Below are positions 51,651-61,133 of a stretch of DNA of 64,000 nt, piece after piece. The notes below the pieces were generated by a model. That model was not told where the DNA came from, ran no database searches, and saw only the letters and a program-made list of their open reading frames with translations. The stretch lies in assembly GCA_946411505.1 (NCBI GenBank), contig CAMKEG010000001.1:62001-126000 (forward strand). Reading direction: 5' to 3'. Position numbers and translations under genes: made by a program. This DNA is from an uncultured Treponema sp. Lineage in GTDB: Bacteria > Spirochaetota > Spirochaetia > Treponematales > Treponemataceae. Numbering within the stretch: position 1 is the stretch's first letter; every line of letters starts with the position of its first letter.

Positions 51651-53288
51651 TTGATTACAGTTTCAGACGTATCTCTTAAATTTAGCGAAAAGCCGCTCTT
51701 TAAGGACGTAAACTTAAAGTTCACCAGCGGAAACTGCTACGGAATAATCGGAGCCAACGGCGCCGGAAAGTCTACCTTCCTAAAAGTGCTTTCGGGCGAG
51801 CTGGAGCACGACAACGGAACGATAACAATCACGCCCGGCGAGCGCATGGCAGTCCTGCGCCAAGACCACTTTGCCTTTGACGCCTTTAGCGTAAAGGACA
51901 CGGTCATGCAAGGCTATCCAAAACTTTACGAGACAGCGAAGGCGCGCGAGACGATTTACGAAAAGGCCGACTTTACCGAAGAAGACGGAAACAAGGCCGC
52001 CGAGCTTGAGGCCGAGTTCAGCGAGCTGGGCGGCTGGGAAGCCGAAAACCAAATCGAGCAAATGCTTTCCGGACTTGGCTTGGAGGAAGAATTCCACGAC
52101 AAGATGATGAGCGACTTGGACGAAAGCCAAAAGGTCCGCGTCTTGCTTGCCCAGGCGCTTTTCGGAAACCCTGACATTTTGCTTTTGGACGAACCGACAA
52201 ACGGCTTGGACTTGGAGTCGATTTCATGGCTTGAAAATTTCTTGATGGAATTTCCCAACATCGTGATTGTCGTTAGCCACGACCGCCACTTTTTGAATTC
52301 CGTCTGCACATACATTTGCGACATCGACTACGGAAAAATCAGCCAGTTCACCGGAAACTACGACTTCTGGTACCAGATGAGCCAAGTCTTGCAGCGCCAG
52401 GCCAAGGACCAGGCAAAGAAGCGCGAGGACAAGATGGCCGAACTCAAGGCCTTCATCCAGCGCTTCGCCTCAAACGTTTCAAAGGCAGGCCAGGCTTCAA
52501 GCCGAAAGCGCGTCTTGGAAAAATTGGAGCTGGAGGAGCTTCCGGTCACAAGCCGAAAATTCCCCTACGTCAATTTCCGCCCCGACCGAGAGATTGGAAA
52601 CAACGTTTTGGAAGTAAAGTCGCTCAACTTTACAGAAGACGGAAACGAGCTTTTAAAGGATTTTTCTTTGATGGTGAACCGCACCGACAAAATCGCCTTT
52701 GTAGGAATCGAGCACAATTCCATCAGCGCCCTTTTTGACATCGTTAGCGGAGTCAAAAAAGCCGCGAGCGGAGAGTACTTTTGGGGCCAGACGACAAAGC
52801 AGGACTACCTTCCGCGCGACACTTCCTCTTACTTTAAGAACAGCTATTCGATAACCGATTGGCTTAAGCAGTACTCGCCCGACCAAAACGACGCCTTTGT
52901 GCGCGGCTTTTTGGGAAGAATGCTCTTTTCCGGCGACGAGTCGCTAAAGCCGGTCAACGTCCTTTCGGGCGGCGAAAAAGTGCGCTGCATGTTGTCAAAG
53001 ATGCAGCTTAGCGGAGCCAACGTCTTGATTTTGGACGACCCGACAAACCACTTGGACTTGGAGGCCATTCAGTCCCTTAACGAGGCGCTGGTCCAGTTCC
53101 CGGGCGTCGTGCTTTTTTCAAGCCACGACCACGAGTTCATCCAGTCAATCGCAAACCGCATAATCGAAATCACGCCCAAGGGAATCATCGACCGCATGAT
53201 GGAATTTGACGACTACCTTAAGGACGAGCAAATCATCAAGATGCGCGAAGACTTTTACGCGGGCAGCGGAAAGAAAATTCGCTACTGA
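51651..53288 (+). CDS. ABC-F family ATPase, YbiT-like
   Basis: 545 residues with two ABC domains and no membrane segment. First domain: GANGAGKSTFLKVL, SQKVRVLLAQAL (signature LDESQ), LLLDEPTNGLD. Second: VGIEHNSISALFDIV (a degenerate Walker A), LSGGEKVRCML, LILDDPTNHLD. A charged helical linker (about 240-280) joins them. The second P-loop lacks the GKS/T residues, so only one or an altered ATP site may be competent. ABC-F proteins act at the ribosomal E site. Start TTG 51651 with GGAGA 8 nt upstream. Overlaps uvrD by 7 bp, convergent. Confidence 0.88.
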   Translation: MITVSDVSLKFSEKPLFKDVNLKFTSGNCYGIIGANGAGKSTFLKVLSGELEHDNGTITITPGERMAVLRQDHFAFDAFSVKDTVMQGYPKLYETAKARETIYEKADFTEEDGNKAAELEAEFSELGGWEAENQIEQMLSGLGLEEEFHDKMMSDLDESQKVRVLLAQALFGNPDILLLDEPTNGLDLESISWLENFLMEFPNIVIVVSHDRHFLNSVCTYICDIDYGKISQFTGNYDFWYQMSQVLQRQAKDQAKKREDKMAELKAFIQRFASNVSKAGQASSRKRVLEKLELEELPVTSRKFPYVNFRPDREIGNNVLEVKSLNFTEDGNELLKDFSLMVNRTDKIAFVGIEHNSISALFDIVSGVKKAASGEYFWGQTTKQDYLPRDTSSYFKNSYSITDWLKQYSPDQNDAFVRGFLGRMLFSGDESLKPVNVLSGGEKVRCMLSKMQLSGANVLILDDPTNHLDLEAIQSLNEALVQFPGVVLFSSHDHEFIQSIANRIIEITPKGIIDRMMEFDDYLKDEQIIKMREDFYAGSGKKIRY

Positions 53289-55450
53289 TTGCCGGGAACG
53301 GCGAACATCTTTTTCATATTTGCCAAAAGCTCAAGCGCCTTTTCGTCGCTTACCGCTTGCTGCGGCTCGTGGTATTCGACAAGGCGCGGAGGAATCTCGT
53401 CCAAAAAGCGCGAAGGCTGGCAGTCAACCGTCGCGCTCATTTTTTTGCGCTTGGCGCAGGATGAAATGTAAAGCTTGTCGCGCGCCCTTGTGATGGCAAC
53501 GTAAAAAAGGCGGCGCTCCTCTTCGACGTTCTTTTCGTCTTCCTCTATCGCGCGCGCGTGGGGAATCAAGCCTTCCTCCGCGCCGGCGATGAAGACCACC
53601 GGAAATTCCAAGCCCTTTGAGGCGTGGATTGTCATAAGGTTGACCTTTCCCTTGTCGCCTTCGTCGTCCATGTCGTCGCGGCTTAAAAGCGTTATGCGGT
53701 TAAGGTAGTCGTAAAGGCTGGTCTTTCCAAAGTTGTCGGGGTTGGTCTCCCATTGCGCGATGGAGTTTATAAGCGAGTCGATGTTAAGGTACTTGAAGCG
53801 GGCGGCCTTTTCGCTCTTGGGATTTTCCAAAATCAAAAAGTCCCAGTAGTTTATTTCCTCGACAAGCGCCTTGACTTTTTTTGAAAGCTCCTTTCCGCCC
53901 AGCATGTTGGAATTTTTTTCGATAAGCGAAGTGAACTCAGCCAAGGCGCCCAAGGTTTTTGGCGAAAGCGCCGCGCTGCGGGCGCCGTTTGGGCCGCCCG
54001 CGCTTTTTTGGCTTGCGGCCGTTTTGCTTGCTAACGGCTCGTCGCGCGAAAGCTCAAAGTCGCGCGCAAAGTCGCCGTCTTGCATGCCGCCGTCCGCTTG
54101 CAAACCGTCCGCGCCGTTAGCGCCGCCGTCTTGGGCCTGCAAGCTCTTTATCGCATCCCACAAGGAGCTGTGATTTTGCGAGGCGCGCTCGTTAAGGGCT
54201 TCCAAGGCGGCCCGGCCTATTCCGCGGCGGGGCGTGTTGAGAATTCGCAAAAGGTTTATGTCGTCGTCGTGGTTGGCTATCACGCGAAGGTATGAGACAA
54301 TGTCCTTGATTTCCTTGCGCTCAAAAAAGCTTGTTCCGCCGCTCATAGTGTAGGGGATGTTGGCCGACAAAAAGGCTTCTTCTATCGGGCGGCTCTGCGT
54401 GTTGGACCTAATCAAGACGCCAAAGTCGTCGTACTTGATTTTTTCCTCCGCGCAAATGCCTTGGATTGACTCGGCGATGAAGTCCGCCTCGTCGGTCTCG
54501 TTTTGCGGCATGAAAATCTCGATGGGCTTGTTGCCCACGGTCTTTTGGCTCCAAAGCTTTTTTTCCTTGCGGTTGGTGTTGTGGCTTATGACGCCGTTGG
54601 CAGCCTCCAAAATCGTCTCCGTGGAACGGTAGTTTTGCTCCAAGCGGATTTCCTTTACGCCCTCAAAGTCCTTCTCAAAGTTCACGATGTTTTGGTAGTC
54701 GGCGCCGCGCCAGCTGTAAATCGACTGGTCGTCGTCGCCTACGACCGCCACGTTCTTGTCGGCAAGCAAATGCATCATCTCATACTGTTGGTGGCTTGTG
54801 TCCTGGAACTCGTCAATCATCAAATACTTGTAGCGGTCGCGGTACTTTTGCAAAATCTCGGGGAATTCGCGGAATATCTTTATCGGAAGGACGATTAGGT
54901 CGTCAAAGTCAACGGCGTTGTAAAGCTTTAGTCCGTCCTGATAGTATTGGTAAAGCTCGCGGTAAATGTCGGTCTCGGCCTTCCATTCCTTTCGGCCTGT
55001 CTTTATGTCGCTGAACAAAATCGCGATTTTGTAGCAGTCCATCGCCTCGGGGCTCATCTTAAGCTCGCGGCCGCTTTCTTTTATAAGCGCTATTTTGTCG
55101 CTTTCGTCATAAATCGTAAAGTTTTCGCGCCAGCCAAGGGCGCTTATTTCCTGCCGCAAGATTTTCACGCCAAAGGCATGGAAGGTGGAGACGGTCAGGT
55201 TTTGCAATTTTTTTTGCGTAAGCTCCTTTACGCGCGACTCCATCTCTCGCGCGGCCTTGTTGGTGAAGGTCAGGGCTAAAATTTGGCTTTGCGGAATTCC
55301 CTTGTCCAGCATGTGCGCTATGCGGAATGTGATTACGCGGGTCTTTCCGCTTCCGGCTCCGGCGATTATTAGAATGGGGCCTTCGGTCGTCGTCACGGCC
55401 GCGTATTGCTGGGGATTAAGCTCTTTTTTTAGCGCGTCAAGGTCAAGCAT
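53282..55450 (-). CDS. UvrD/PcrA-type DNA helicase
   Basis: 722 residues. LNPQQYAAV (Q motif), IIAGAGSGKTRVI (Walker A), YLMIDEFQDTSHQQYE (II), VVGDDDQSIYSWRGA (III), LEQNYRSTETIL (IV), MTIHASKGLEFPVVF (V) and YVAITRARDKLYIS (VI) are intact. A 60-residue Gly/Ala/Asp-rich insertion (about 425-490, for example DGGANGADGLQADGG) lies in domain 2B. The family unwinds DNA in repair and removes RecA or stalled complexes. Confidence 0.93.
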   Translation of the reverse strand: MLDLDALKKELNPQQYAAVTTTEGPILIIAGAGSGKTRVITFRIAHMLDKGIPQSQILALTFTNKAAREMESRVKELTQKKLQNLTVSTFHAFGVKILRQEISALGWRENFTIYDESDKIALIKESGRELKMSPEAMDCYKIAILFSDIKTGRKEWKAETDIYRELYQYYQDGLKLYNAVDFDDLIVLPIKIFREFPEILQKYRDRYKYLMIDEFQDTSHQQYEMMHLLADKNVAVVGDDDQSIYSWRGADYQNIVNFEKDFEGVKEIRLEQNYRSTETILEAANGVISHNTNRKEKKLWSQKTVGNKPIEIFMPQNETDEADFIAESIQGICAEEKIKYDDFGVLIRSNTQSRPIEEAFLSANIPYTMSGGTSFFERKEIKDIVSYLRVIANHDDDINLLRILNTPRRGIGRAALEALNERASQNHSSLWDAIKSLQAQDGGANGADGLQADGGMQDGDFARDFELSRDEPLASKTAASQKSAGGPNGARSAALSPKTLGALAEFTSLIEKNSNMLGGKELSKKVKALVEEINYWDFLILENPKSEKAARFKYLNIDSLINSIAQWETNPDNFGKTSLYDYLNRITLLSRDDMDDEGDKGKVNLMTIHASKGLEFPVVFIAGAEEGLIPHARAIEEDEKNVEEERRLFYVAITRARDKLYISSCAKRKKMSATVDCQPSRFLDEIPPRLVEYHEPQQAVSDEKALELLANMKKMFAVPGNQ

Positions 55451-55575
55451 ATGGTGAGGGCTATACTAGCAAATGCGGGCGGAAATTTCAATATTTCATA
55501 AAAAAAATGTAGATTTATTTTGATTTTTGCGCTACAATAACTTAATAATTTAAAGCATCTAAATCAGGGGTATAT

Positions 55576-56874
55576 ATGAGCCGCGAAGTAAGCGCATTTT
55601 TAGGAAAGCATGGATTTGTTCAGAACGTCGACGTTGACGACGTAGCCGAAGCGATTTTGTACGACATGGACCAAGGCCTCCACGGAAAAAAGGCCGACCA
55701 GGACATGATTCGCACTTGGACCCTTCCGCCGGAAAAAAAGCCCTGCAACAAGAGCGTAATCGTAATCGACGCGGGCGGAACAAACTTCCGTTCCTGCCTT
55801 GTGACTTTTGACCAAAACGGCGTTCCCGCCATAACTGAAATGGAAAAGACAAAGATGCCCGGCGTCGAGCGCGAGCTTGGCAAAAAGGAATTCTTTGAGC
55901 AAATCGCCAAAAACCTTGACCACCTAAAGGACAAGGCCGATTGCATAGGCTTTTGCTTTTCATATCCGATGGAAATCACGAGCGACGGCGACGGCATTTT
56001 GACCAGCTTTTCAAAGGAAGTCAAGGCTCCCGAAGTTGTCGGAAGCAAAATCGGCGCCTGCCTTTCGGACGCGCTTGTCGCCAACGGCTGGAAAAAGCCC
56101 AAGAGCGTGATGCTCCTTAACGACACGGTCGCCGCGCTTTTGGCCGGCGCCGCCAATCCCGCCAGCGGAAACGTCTACTCAAGCTACGTGGGCTTCATCC
56201 TTGGAACAGGAATGAATTCCGCCTACATACAGCCCCCTCTAAGCGACGTTCCGGGCTTTGAAAAGGCCGACGTGATTGACTGCGAGGTCGGAAAATTCTG
56301 CTCGATTCCCCGAAGCGACTTTGACCGCGAGTTTGACGCCACCAGCGCCAAGCCCGGCACCTTCTATTTGGAAAAGTCATGCTCGGGCGCCTACCTTGGC
56401 CCTGTTTCATACTACGCCCTAAAGGCCGCCGCCAAAGAGGGCTGGCTTAGCGAAAAATTCGCCGCCGAAATCCTTAAGCTTCCGACATTGACATTGATAG
56501 AAATTGACGGCTTTTTGCACGCGCCCTACAAGACCGACAACACGCTTGGCGGCTTGTTGGCGAAGTATGGCTCAAAAGACGACTATAATTTTGTCTTTGA
56601 AGTTCTTGACGCTGTCGTCAACCGTTCCGCCCGCTACGCCGCCGCAATTTTGGTGGCCAGCGTCCTCAAGACCGAGCAAGGCCATGACAAGACGCGTCCG
56701 GTTTGCATTGTCTGCAACGGCACCACGTTCTACAAGACATACAGAACCAACGGCCGCGTAAAGGCTTGCTTGGAAGAGTCGCTCACAAAGAAGCGCGGCC
56801 TTTCTTGGCACGCCGTCCAAGTGGAAAACGACATCACTTTGGGAGCGGCGATTGGAGGCTTGATCCGTGGCTAG
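55576..56874 (+). CDS. Hexokinase (eukaryotic-type)
   Basis: 432 residues. VIDAGGTNFRSCLVTF (ATP phosphate-1 motif), IGFCFSYPME, MLLNDTVAALLAGA (catalytic Asp), GFILGTGMNSAYIQP and ICNGTTFYKTYR are the hexokinase-superfamily motifs in the eukaryotic-like order known for Treponema hexokinases. It phosphorylates glucose with ATP. AGGGGT ribosome site 7 nt before ATG 55576. The stop lies 8 bp inside the flbB gene, so translation is coupled. Confidence 0.9.
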   Translation: MSREVSAFLGKHGFVQNVDVDDVAEAILYDMDQGLHGKKADQDMIRTWTLPPEKKPCNKSVIVIDAGGTNFRSCLVTFDQNGVPAITEMEKTKMPGVERELGKKEFFEQIAKNLDHLKDKADCIGFCFSYPMEITSDGDGILTSFSKEVKAPEVVGSKIGACLSDALVANGWKKPKSVMLLNDTVAALLAGAANPASGNVYSSYVGFILGTGMNSAYIQPPLSDVPGFEKADVIDCEVGKFCSIPRSDFDREFDATSAKPGTFYLEKSCSGAYLGPVSYYALKAAAKEGWLSEKFAAEILKLPTLTLIEIDGFLHAPYKTDNTLGGLLAKYGSKDDYNFVFEVLDAVVNRSARYAAAILVASVLKTEQGHDKTRPVCIVCNGTTFYKTYRTNGRVKACLEESLTKKRGLSWHAVQVENDITLGAAIGGLIRG

Positions 56875-57496
56875 AGGCAATTCGCTCGGAAAATCAGTCG
56901 TTCTTCTCTTTTTAATCGTCATTTTGGCCTTGGGCGGCCTTTTGTGGTTTGACTTTTTGGGCGTCCTGCGCGTGAAAAGCCTTTTCAACCCGATTTACAA
57001 GGCCCTGGGTTGGCAAAGGCAAACTTCGACCACCGCCACAAGCTCAAAGCCCCTGACCGCCGACCTTGACCAAGACCGCTTGGACAAGCAGCGCGAGGCC
57101 TTGGACCTTTACCGCGAGGAATTGGAAAAGCGCGAGGCCGACACTTCCAGCATAGAGGAGCAAAACCAGCGCCTTGCCCAGGAAATCGCCGACCGCGAAA
57201 AAAATCTTGAGGAAAGGGAAAAAACATTTAACAATACGGTCAAAATGTTCGATGATAGAAATGTAAACATCGAGCAAATTGCCGCCAACCTGGAAGGCAT
57301 GCAGCCGCTTAAAGCCGTCGATATTCTTGTGGCAATGGATGACCAATTGGCCATCGATGTGCTAAGGAAAGTCACCGAACGCGCGCAAAATAACGGCGTT
57401 GCCTCCATGGTTCCTTACTGGTTATCGCTGATGCCGGCCGACAGGGCCGCTGTAATCCAGCGCAAGATGACCGTAAAGCCTAGTTCGATAGACTAG
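56867..57496 (+). CDS. flbB: Spirochaetal flagellar collar protein FlbB
   Basis: 209 residues. One membrane helix near the N-terminus (VVLLFLIVILALGGLLWFDFLG) is followed by a long coiled coil (about 63-130, REALDLYREELEKREADTSS) and a C-terminal MgtE-N/MotE-like fold (about 140-200: GMQPLKAVDILVAMDDQLAIDVLRKV). FlbB organises the periplasmic flagellar collar in spirochaetes. Start GTG 56867 with GGAGG 10 nt upstream. Confidence 0.85.
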   Translation: MARGNSLGKSVVLLFLIVILALGGLLWFDFLGVLRVKSLFNPIYKALGWQRQTSTTATSSKPLTADLDQDRLDKQREALDLYREELEKREADTSSIEEQNQRLAQEIADREKNLEEREKTFNNTVKMFDDRNVNIEQIAANLEGMQPLKAVDILVAMDDQLAIDVLRKVTERAQNNGVASMVPYWLSLMPADRAAVIQRKMTVKPSSID

Positions 57497-57534
57497 AGGC
57501 GATTTTTGCCTTCGGTGTTTGCTGGAGGTAAAAA

Positions 57535-58881
57535 TTGCAAACGCTTGTTTGCCAGACAGCGGAAATCATTTCTCCTGAAATAGCCCCCCAGGTCCAGTCT
57601 CTCCAAAAGCCTCGCGAAAACGAGCCTCCGCGCGAAAGCGATTTTCTTTCCATGTTGAACGCCAGCGTTCAAGGCGAGGAAGTCCCCCAGGACGCGCAAG
57701 CGGCGGCGGCCGACGAAGAAAAGCCCGCGCTTTGCGAGGCGGAACCTGTAAAGGAAAAGGCGGGCGCCAAAAAAGAGGAGCCCAAAAAGATTTCCAAAAA
57801 AGATGACGAGCATAAGTCTGGCCATGAAAAAATCGACGCTTTCATACAAGGCGCCCTTGAGATTGGCGAGCCCAAAAAGCCCGCGCCAAAGGACGGCGAA
57901 AAAAAGGTGGTGAAGGCCGCCGTCAAAAAAACGGCCGGCGATTCCGAGCCTGCAAAAATCGATCCAAAGCAGCTTGACTTTTTAAGGAAGCTTTCAGAAA
58001 AGAAATCCGTGAAGGAAGAAGAGCCGGTTTTGGCGAAAGATTTTGCGCCGGATGCCGGGCAAAAGAAAATTGACTCCTTTGCCGAAAGCGCCTCCTTGCT
58101 TGCGGGCCAAAATATTGTCCAGGAAGAGGCGGACTTTTCTTACGCCTTTGAGGAATTTGTCCAAGAGAAAAATTTTGAAGAGCCAAAAGCGGGCGCGGCT
58201 AGAAAGTCCGAAAAAAAGCCTTTGGTTCAAGTTACAGACTTGAGGACAAAAGTTGAGGCGCCCGCGCAAAAAGAAACTGTCAAGGACGCGAAGAAAAATT
58301 TTATAGTCAGCGTCAAGGAGAGCGGAAAGAATTCCGTTGAAATGACGCTTGACCTTAACGCCCAAGCCGAAAAAAATATTTTGTCACTCGACGGCCAAAG
58401 CGCGGCCTCGGACGGCTCGACGTTCCAGGCCATGCTCAAAAATCAAATCGCCCAAAACGCCGGCGACTTTGTAAAGGCCGCCAACATCGTTTTGCGCGAC
58501 AACGACCAAGGCCAAATCAACTTGATTCTTCACCCGGAGGGGTTGGGCAACGTCAAGATAACGATGGAGATGAACGGCAAGTCATTGGTGGGCCACATCG
58601 CCGTCAACAGCCGCGAGGCTATGGAAGCCTTTGGACAAAACGCCGACGCCTTGAAGCAAGCCTTTGTTCAGGGCGGATTTGAGGACGCGGCCTTTGACGT
58701 TTCCTTTGCCGGAAGCCAAATGAACTTTGCCGGACAAAACGCCGCCGGCCAGAATGACGAAGGCCGCGCGAGGCAAGGACAAAAAATTTACGGAGAATTT
58801 ACGCAAGAAAGTCTAACATCGATTCAGGAAAACTCCGATAATTTCATTGACGACGATGTTTCAGTGAATGTTGTCGCGTAG
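57535..58881 (+). CDS. fliK: Flagellar hook-length control protein FliK
   Basis: 448 residues. The first 300 are low complexity, Ala/Glu/Lys rich and poorly conserved. The C-terminal domain (about 325-415: LILHPEGLGNVKITMEMNGK, MEAFGQNADALKQAFVQGG) is the Flg_hook domain that halts hook growth and switches export. In T. pallidum the homologue is Tap1. Start TTG 57535 with GGAGGT 6 nt upstream. Confidence 0.87.
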   Translation: MQTLVCQTAEIISPEIAPQVQSLQKPRENEPPRESDFLSMLNASVQGEEVPQDAQAAAADEEKPALCEAEPVKEKAGAKKEEPKKISKKDDEHKSGHEKIDAFIQGALEIGEPKKPAPKDGEKKVVKAAVKKTAGDSEPAKIDPKQLDFLRKLSEKKSVKEEEPVLAKDFAPDAGQKKIDSFAESASLLAGQNIVQEEADFSYAFEEFVQEKNFEEPKAGAARKSEKKPLVQVTDLRTKVEAPAQKETVKDAKKNFIVSVKESGKNSVEMTLDLNAQAEKNILSLDGQSAASDGSTFQAMLKNQIAQNAGDFVKAANIVLRDNDQGQINLILHPEGLGNVKITMEMNGKSLVGHIAVNSREAMEAFGQNADALKQAFVQGGFEDAAFDVSFAGSQMNFAGQNAAGQNDEGRARQGQKIYGEFTQESLTSIQENSDNFIDDDVSVNVVA

Positions 58882-58936
58882 CGCCAAGAGTTAACGAAGG
58901 GTTGGCCATTGGCGTTTGATATAAATGAGGTGAGCG

Positions 58937-59377
58937 ATGGATTTTAGCGCTACATTGAGCCCTTCCGAAAAGATGCAAACAAATCTTGAGGTGGACAGGT
59001 TCAACAAGACATTGACTGTGAATGGACGCAAAGCCAGTCAGGAATTGGGCAAGGATGATTTTCTTAAGCTTTTGATGGCGCAGTTGACGCATCAAGACCC
59101 GACCGAGCCTATGGACAACAGCCAGTTCATCGCTCAGATGGCGCAGTTCTCCTCGCTTGAGCAAATGTACAACGTGTCCAGCGGCTTCAACAAGATGGCC
59201 AGCATCATGCAGTCCAACGAAGCCGCCAGCACGCTTGGAAAGGTCGTTGACCTTGACGTTGAAGGCGAGAAGGTTTCGGGAGTCGTCGAGGGATTCACTC
59301 GCGGCGAGAATCCGCAGATTCAGGTGAACGGCAATTTCTATAAAATGGATTACGTTCGCGCCGTTTACAGCAATTAA
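58937..59377 (+). CDS. flgD: Flagellar hook-capping protein FlgD
   Basis: 146 residues. LGKDDFLKLLMAQLTHQDPTEPMDNSQFIAQMAQFSSLEQM is the conserved FlgD N-terminal block (positions about 37-77). The Ig/FN3 domain of E. coli FlgD is missing, as in other spirochaetes; a short SH3-like end remains (VVDLDVEGEKVSGVVEGF). GAGGTGAG precedes the ATG. Confidence 0.93.
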   Translation: MDFSATLSPSEKMQTNLEVDRFNKTLTVNGRKASQELGKDDFLKLLMAQLTHQDPTEPMDNSQFIAQMAQFSSLEQMYNVSSGFNKMASIMQSNEAASTLGKVVDLDVEGEKVSGVVEGFTRGENPQIQVNGNFYKMDYVRAVYSN

Positions 59378-59401
59378 AAAGGATATAAGAGGTATAGCGA
59401 T

Positions 59402-60793
59402 ATGATGAGATCACTTTGGGCCGGCGTTTCCGGAATGCAGAACCACCAGACAAGAATGGACGTTATCGGCAACAACATCGCCAACGTCAACACAACCGGC
59501 TTCAAAAAAGGCCGCGTTGACTTCCAGGACATGATAAGCCAGCAGCTTTCAGGCGCGGCCGCTCCGACAACGGAAGTCGGCGGCGTCAATCCCAAGGAAG
59601 TCGGCTTGGGCGTTCAGACCGCCGCGATTCACAACATATTCACCCAGGGCAACTTGCAGTCAACCGGCGTCGGCACTGACGTGGCCATTCAGGGAAACGG
59701 CTTCTTTGTCCTTAAGAACGGCGAGAAAAGCTTCTACACAAGAAACGGCGCCTTTGGAATCGACAAGGACGGAACTTTGGTGAATCCCGCCAACGGATAC
59801 CGCGTCCAAGGCTGGATGGCCCGCGAGCTTAACGGCGAGATGGTGATTCAGACCGCCGCGAGCGCGACTGACTTGGTCATTCCAGTCGGTTCCAAGGACC
59901 CGGCCCGCGCCACGCAGAACGTAAACTTCGCCTGCAACCTTAACAAGAACACTCCCGAAATTCCGGAAGGCGCCAACGCCGCCGACATCGCCAAGGGAAC
60001 TTGGGCGACGGAATTCAAGATTTACGACAGCTTTGGAAACGAGCACAACTTGGCCGTTTCATTCACCCGCGTTGTCGGAAGCCCCAACCAGTGGCGCGCC
60101 GTCGTCAACGTTGACCCGGAAAACGCCGACTACACGCAGACCCGCGTTGGCCTTAACACCACCGACGGAACGACAAACGAGTTCTTCGTTGAGTTTGACA
60201 ACATGGGAACTTTGCGCCGCGTGACTGACTCTGTTAACGGAAGCTCGAACGACGGCGGAGAAATTCTTCTCCAGACTTCTTTCGCGGTTCCGGACGCCAA
60301 TCCGGACGCCGACGGAAATCCTTACCGACAGACATTCAACATCAACTTGGGAACAATCGGCAGCATGAGAAACACAATCACCCAAAGCGCCTCGCAGTCT
60401 TCGACAAAGGCCTTCGCGCAGGACGGATACACATTGGGCTATCTTGACAACTTCAAGATTGACTCAAGCGGAATCATCACCGGCGTTTATTCCAACGGCA
60501 CCAACCGCCGCATCGGCCAAATCGCCTTGGCTTCGTTCACAAACCAGAGCGGCTTGGAAAAGGCCGGCGACAACACTTACGTGGAGTCCAACAACTCCGG
60601 ACAGGCCAAGATTGGCGAAAGCGGAATCGCCGGAAAGGGAAGCCTTTTGGCCGGCGCCTTGGAAATGTCAAACGTCGACTTGACCGACCAGTTCACCGAT
60701 ATGATTGTGACCCAGCGCGGCTTCCAGTCCAACGCTTCGACAATCAGGACCGCCGACACGCTGCTAGAAACAGTCTTGTCGCTTAAGCGCTAA
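59402..60793 (+). CDS. flgE: Flagellar hook protein FlgE
   Basis: 463 residues. [20 protein letters not shown] and [18 protein letters not shown] are the N-terminal rod/hook motif, and [26 protein letters not shown] with [10 protein letters not shown] is the C-terminal one. Two FlgE D2-like regions lie between. In spirochaetes FlgE is cross-linked by lysinoalanine between Cys and Lys. One Cys is visible (NFACNLNKN). A terminator follows the gene, ending the flagellar run here. Confidence 0.95.
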   Translation: MMRSLWAGVSGMQNHQTRMDVIGNNIANVNTTGFKKGRVDFQDMISQQLSGAAAPTTEVGGVNPKEVGLGVQTAAIHNIFTQGNLQSTGVGTDVAIQGNGFFVLKNGEKSFYTRNGAFGIDKDGTLVNPANGYRVQGWMARELNGEMVIQTAASATDLVIPVGSKDPARATQNVNFACNLNKNTPEIPEGANAADIAKGTWATEFKIYDSFGNEHNLAVSFTRVVGSPNQWRAVVNVDPENADYTQTRVGLNTTDGTTNEFFVEFDNMGTLRRVTDSVNGSSNDGGEILLQTSFAVPDANPDADGNPYRQTFNINLGTIGSMRNTITQSASQSSTKAFAQDGYTLGYLDNFKIDSSGIITGVYSNGTNRRIGQIALASFTNQSGLEKAGDNTYVESNNSGQAKIGESGIAGKGSLLAGALEMSNVDLTDQFTDMIVTQRGFQSNASTIRTADTLLETVLSLKR

Positions 60794-60845
60794 TATCCTT
60801 AAGAATGGCCGCCTAGGCCAATAAAATAAAAAGTTAAAAAAACGA

Positions 60846-60889
60846 GAGGCCGCCCGCTGACTCTGATGAGAAGGCGGGCGGTTTTTTTT
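60846..60889 (+). terminator. Terminator of the hexokinase-flagellar operon
   Basis: Stem CCGCCCGC (60850-60857) with GCGGGCGG (60874-60881), 16-nt loop, eight T. Confidence 0.92.
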
Positions 60890-60893
60890 GGTC

Positions 60894-60932
60894 TAAAAAA
60901 AAAAGACCCGCGAAAGATTCGCAGGTCTTTTT
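60894..60932 (-). terminator. Terminator of tRNA-Phe
   Basis: On the minus strand AAAGACCTGCGAA pairs with TTCGCGGGTCTTT (one imperfect pair), followed by a run of T; directly after the tRNA 3' end. Confidence 0.88.
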
Positions 60933-61005
60933 TGCCACCGGTCAGAATCGAACTGACGACATACGGATTTTCAGTCCGGCGCTCTACCAACTGAGCTACA
61001 GCGGC
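60933..61005 (-). tRNA. tRNA-Phe (anticodon GAA)
   Basis: 73 nt on the minus strand. GCCGCTG/CGGTGGC acceptor stem with wobble pairs, D arm GCTCAGTTGGTAGAGC, anticodon loop CTGAAAA with GAA, T arm with GTTCGATTC, discriminator A. CCA is not encoded. Anticodon-stem position 27-43 is C.U. Flanked by its own promoter and terminator. Confidence 0.95.
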
Positions 61006-61018
61006 GTGTGTAAAATCA

Positions 61019-61047
61019 ATATTATCAGAAAGCGGAAAAAGTGTCAA
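61019..61047 (-). promoter_or_regulatory. Promoter of tRNA-Phe
   Basis: TTGACA (61047-61042), 17-bp spacer, TAATAT (61024-61019) on the minus strand, 13 nt from the mature tRNA 5' end. Confidence 0.88.
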
Positions 61048-61133
61048 TAGCAAACTTTTTGATTTTTGCAATTTTTTTTATGCGTTTATTGTCTTTTTTT
61101 TGCAAACGGTTATAATGTTTTTTGGGAATTTTT

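Noticed and set aside
60799..61071. 90-codon minus-strand frame
   Set aside because: It covers tRNA-Phe with its terminator and promoter; not coding.
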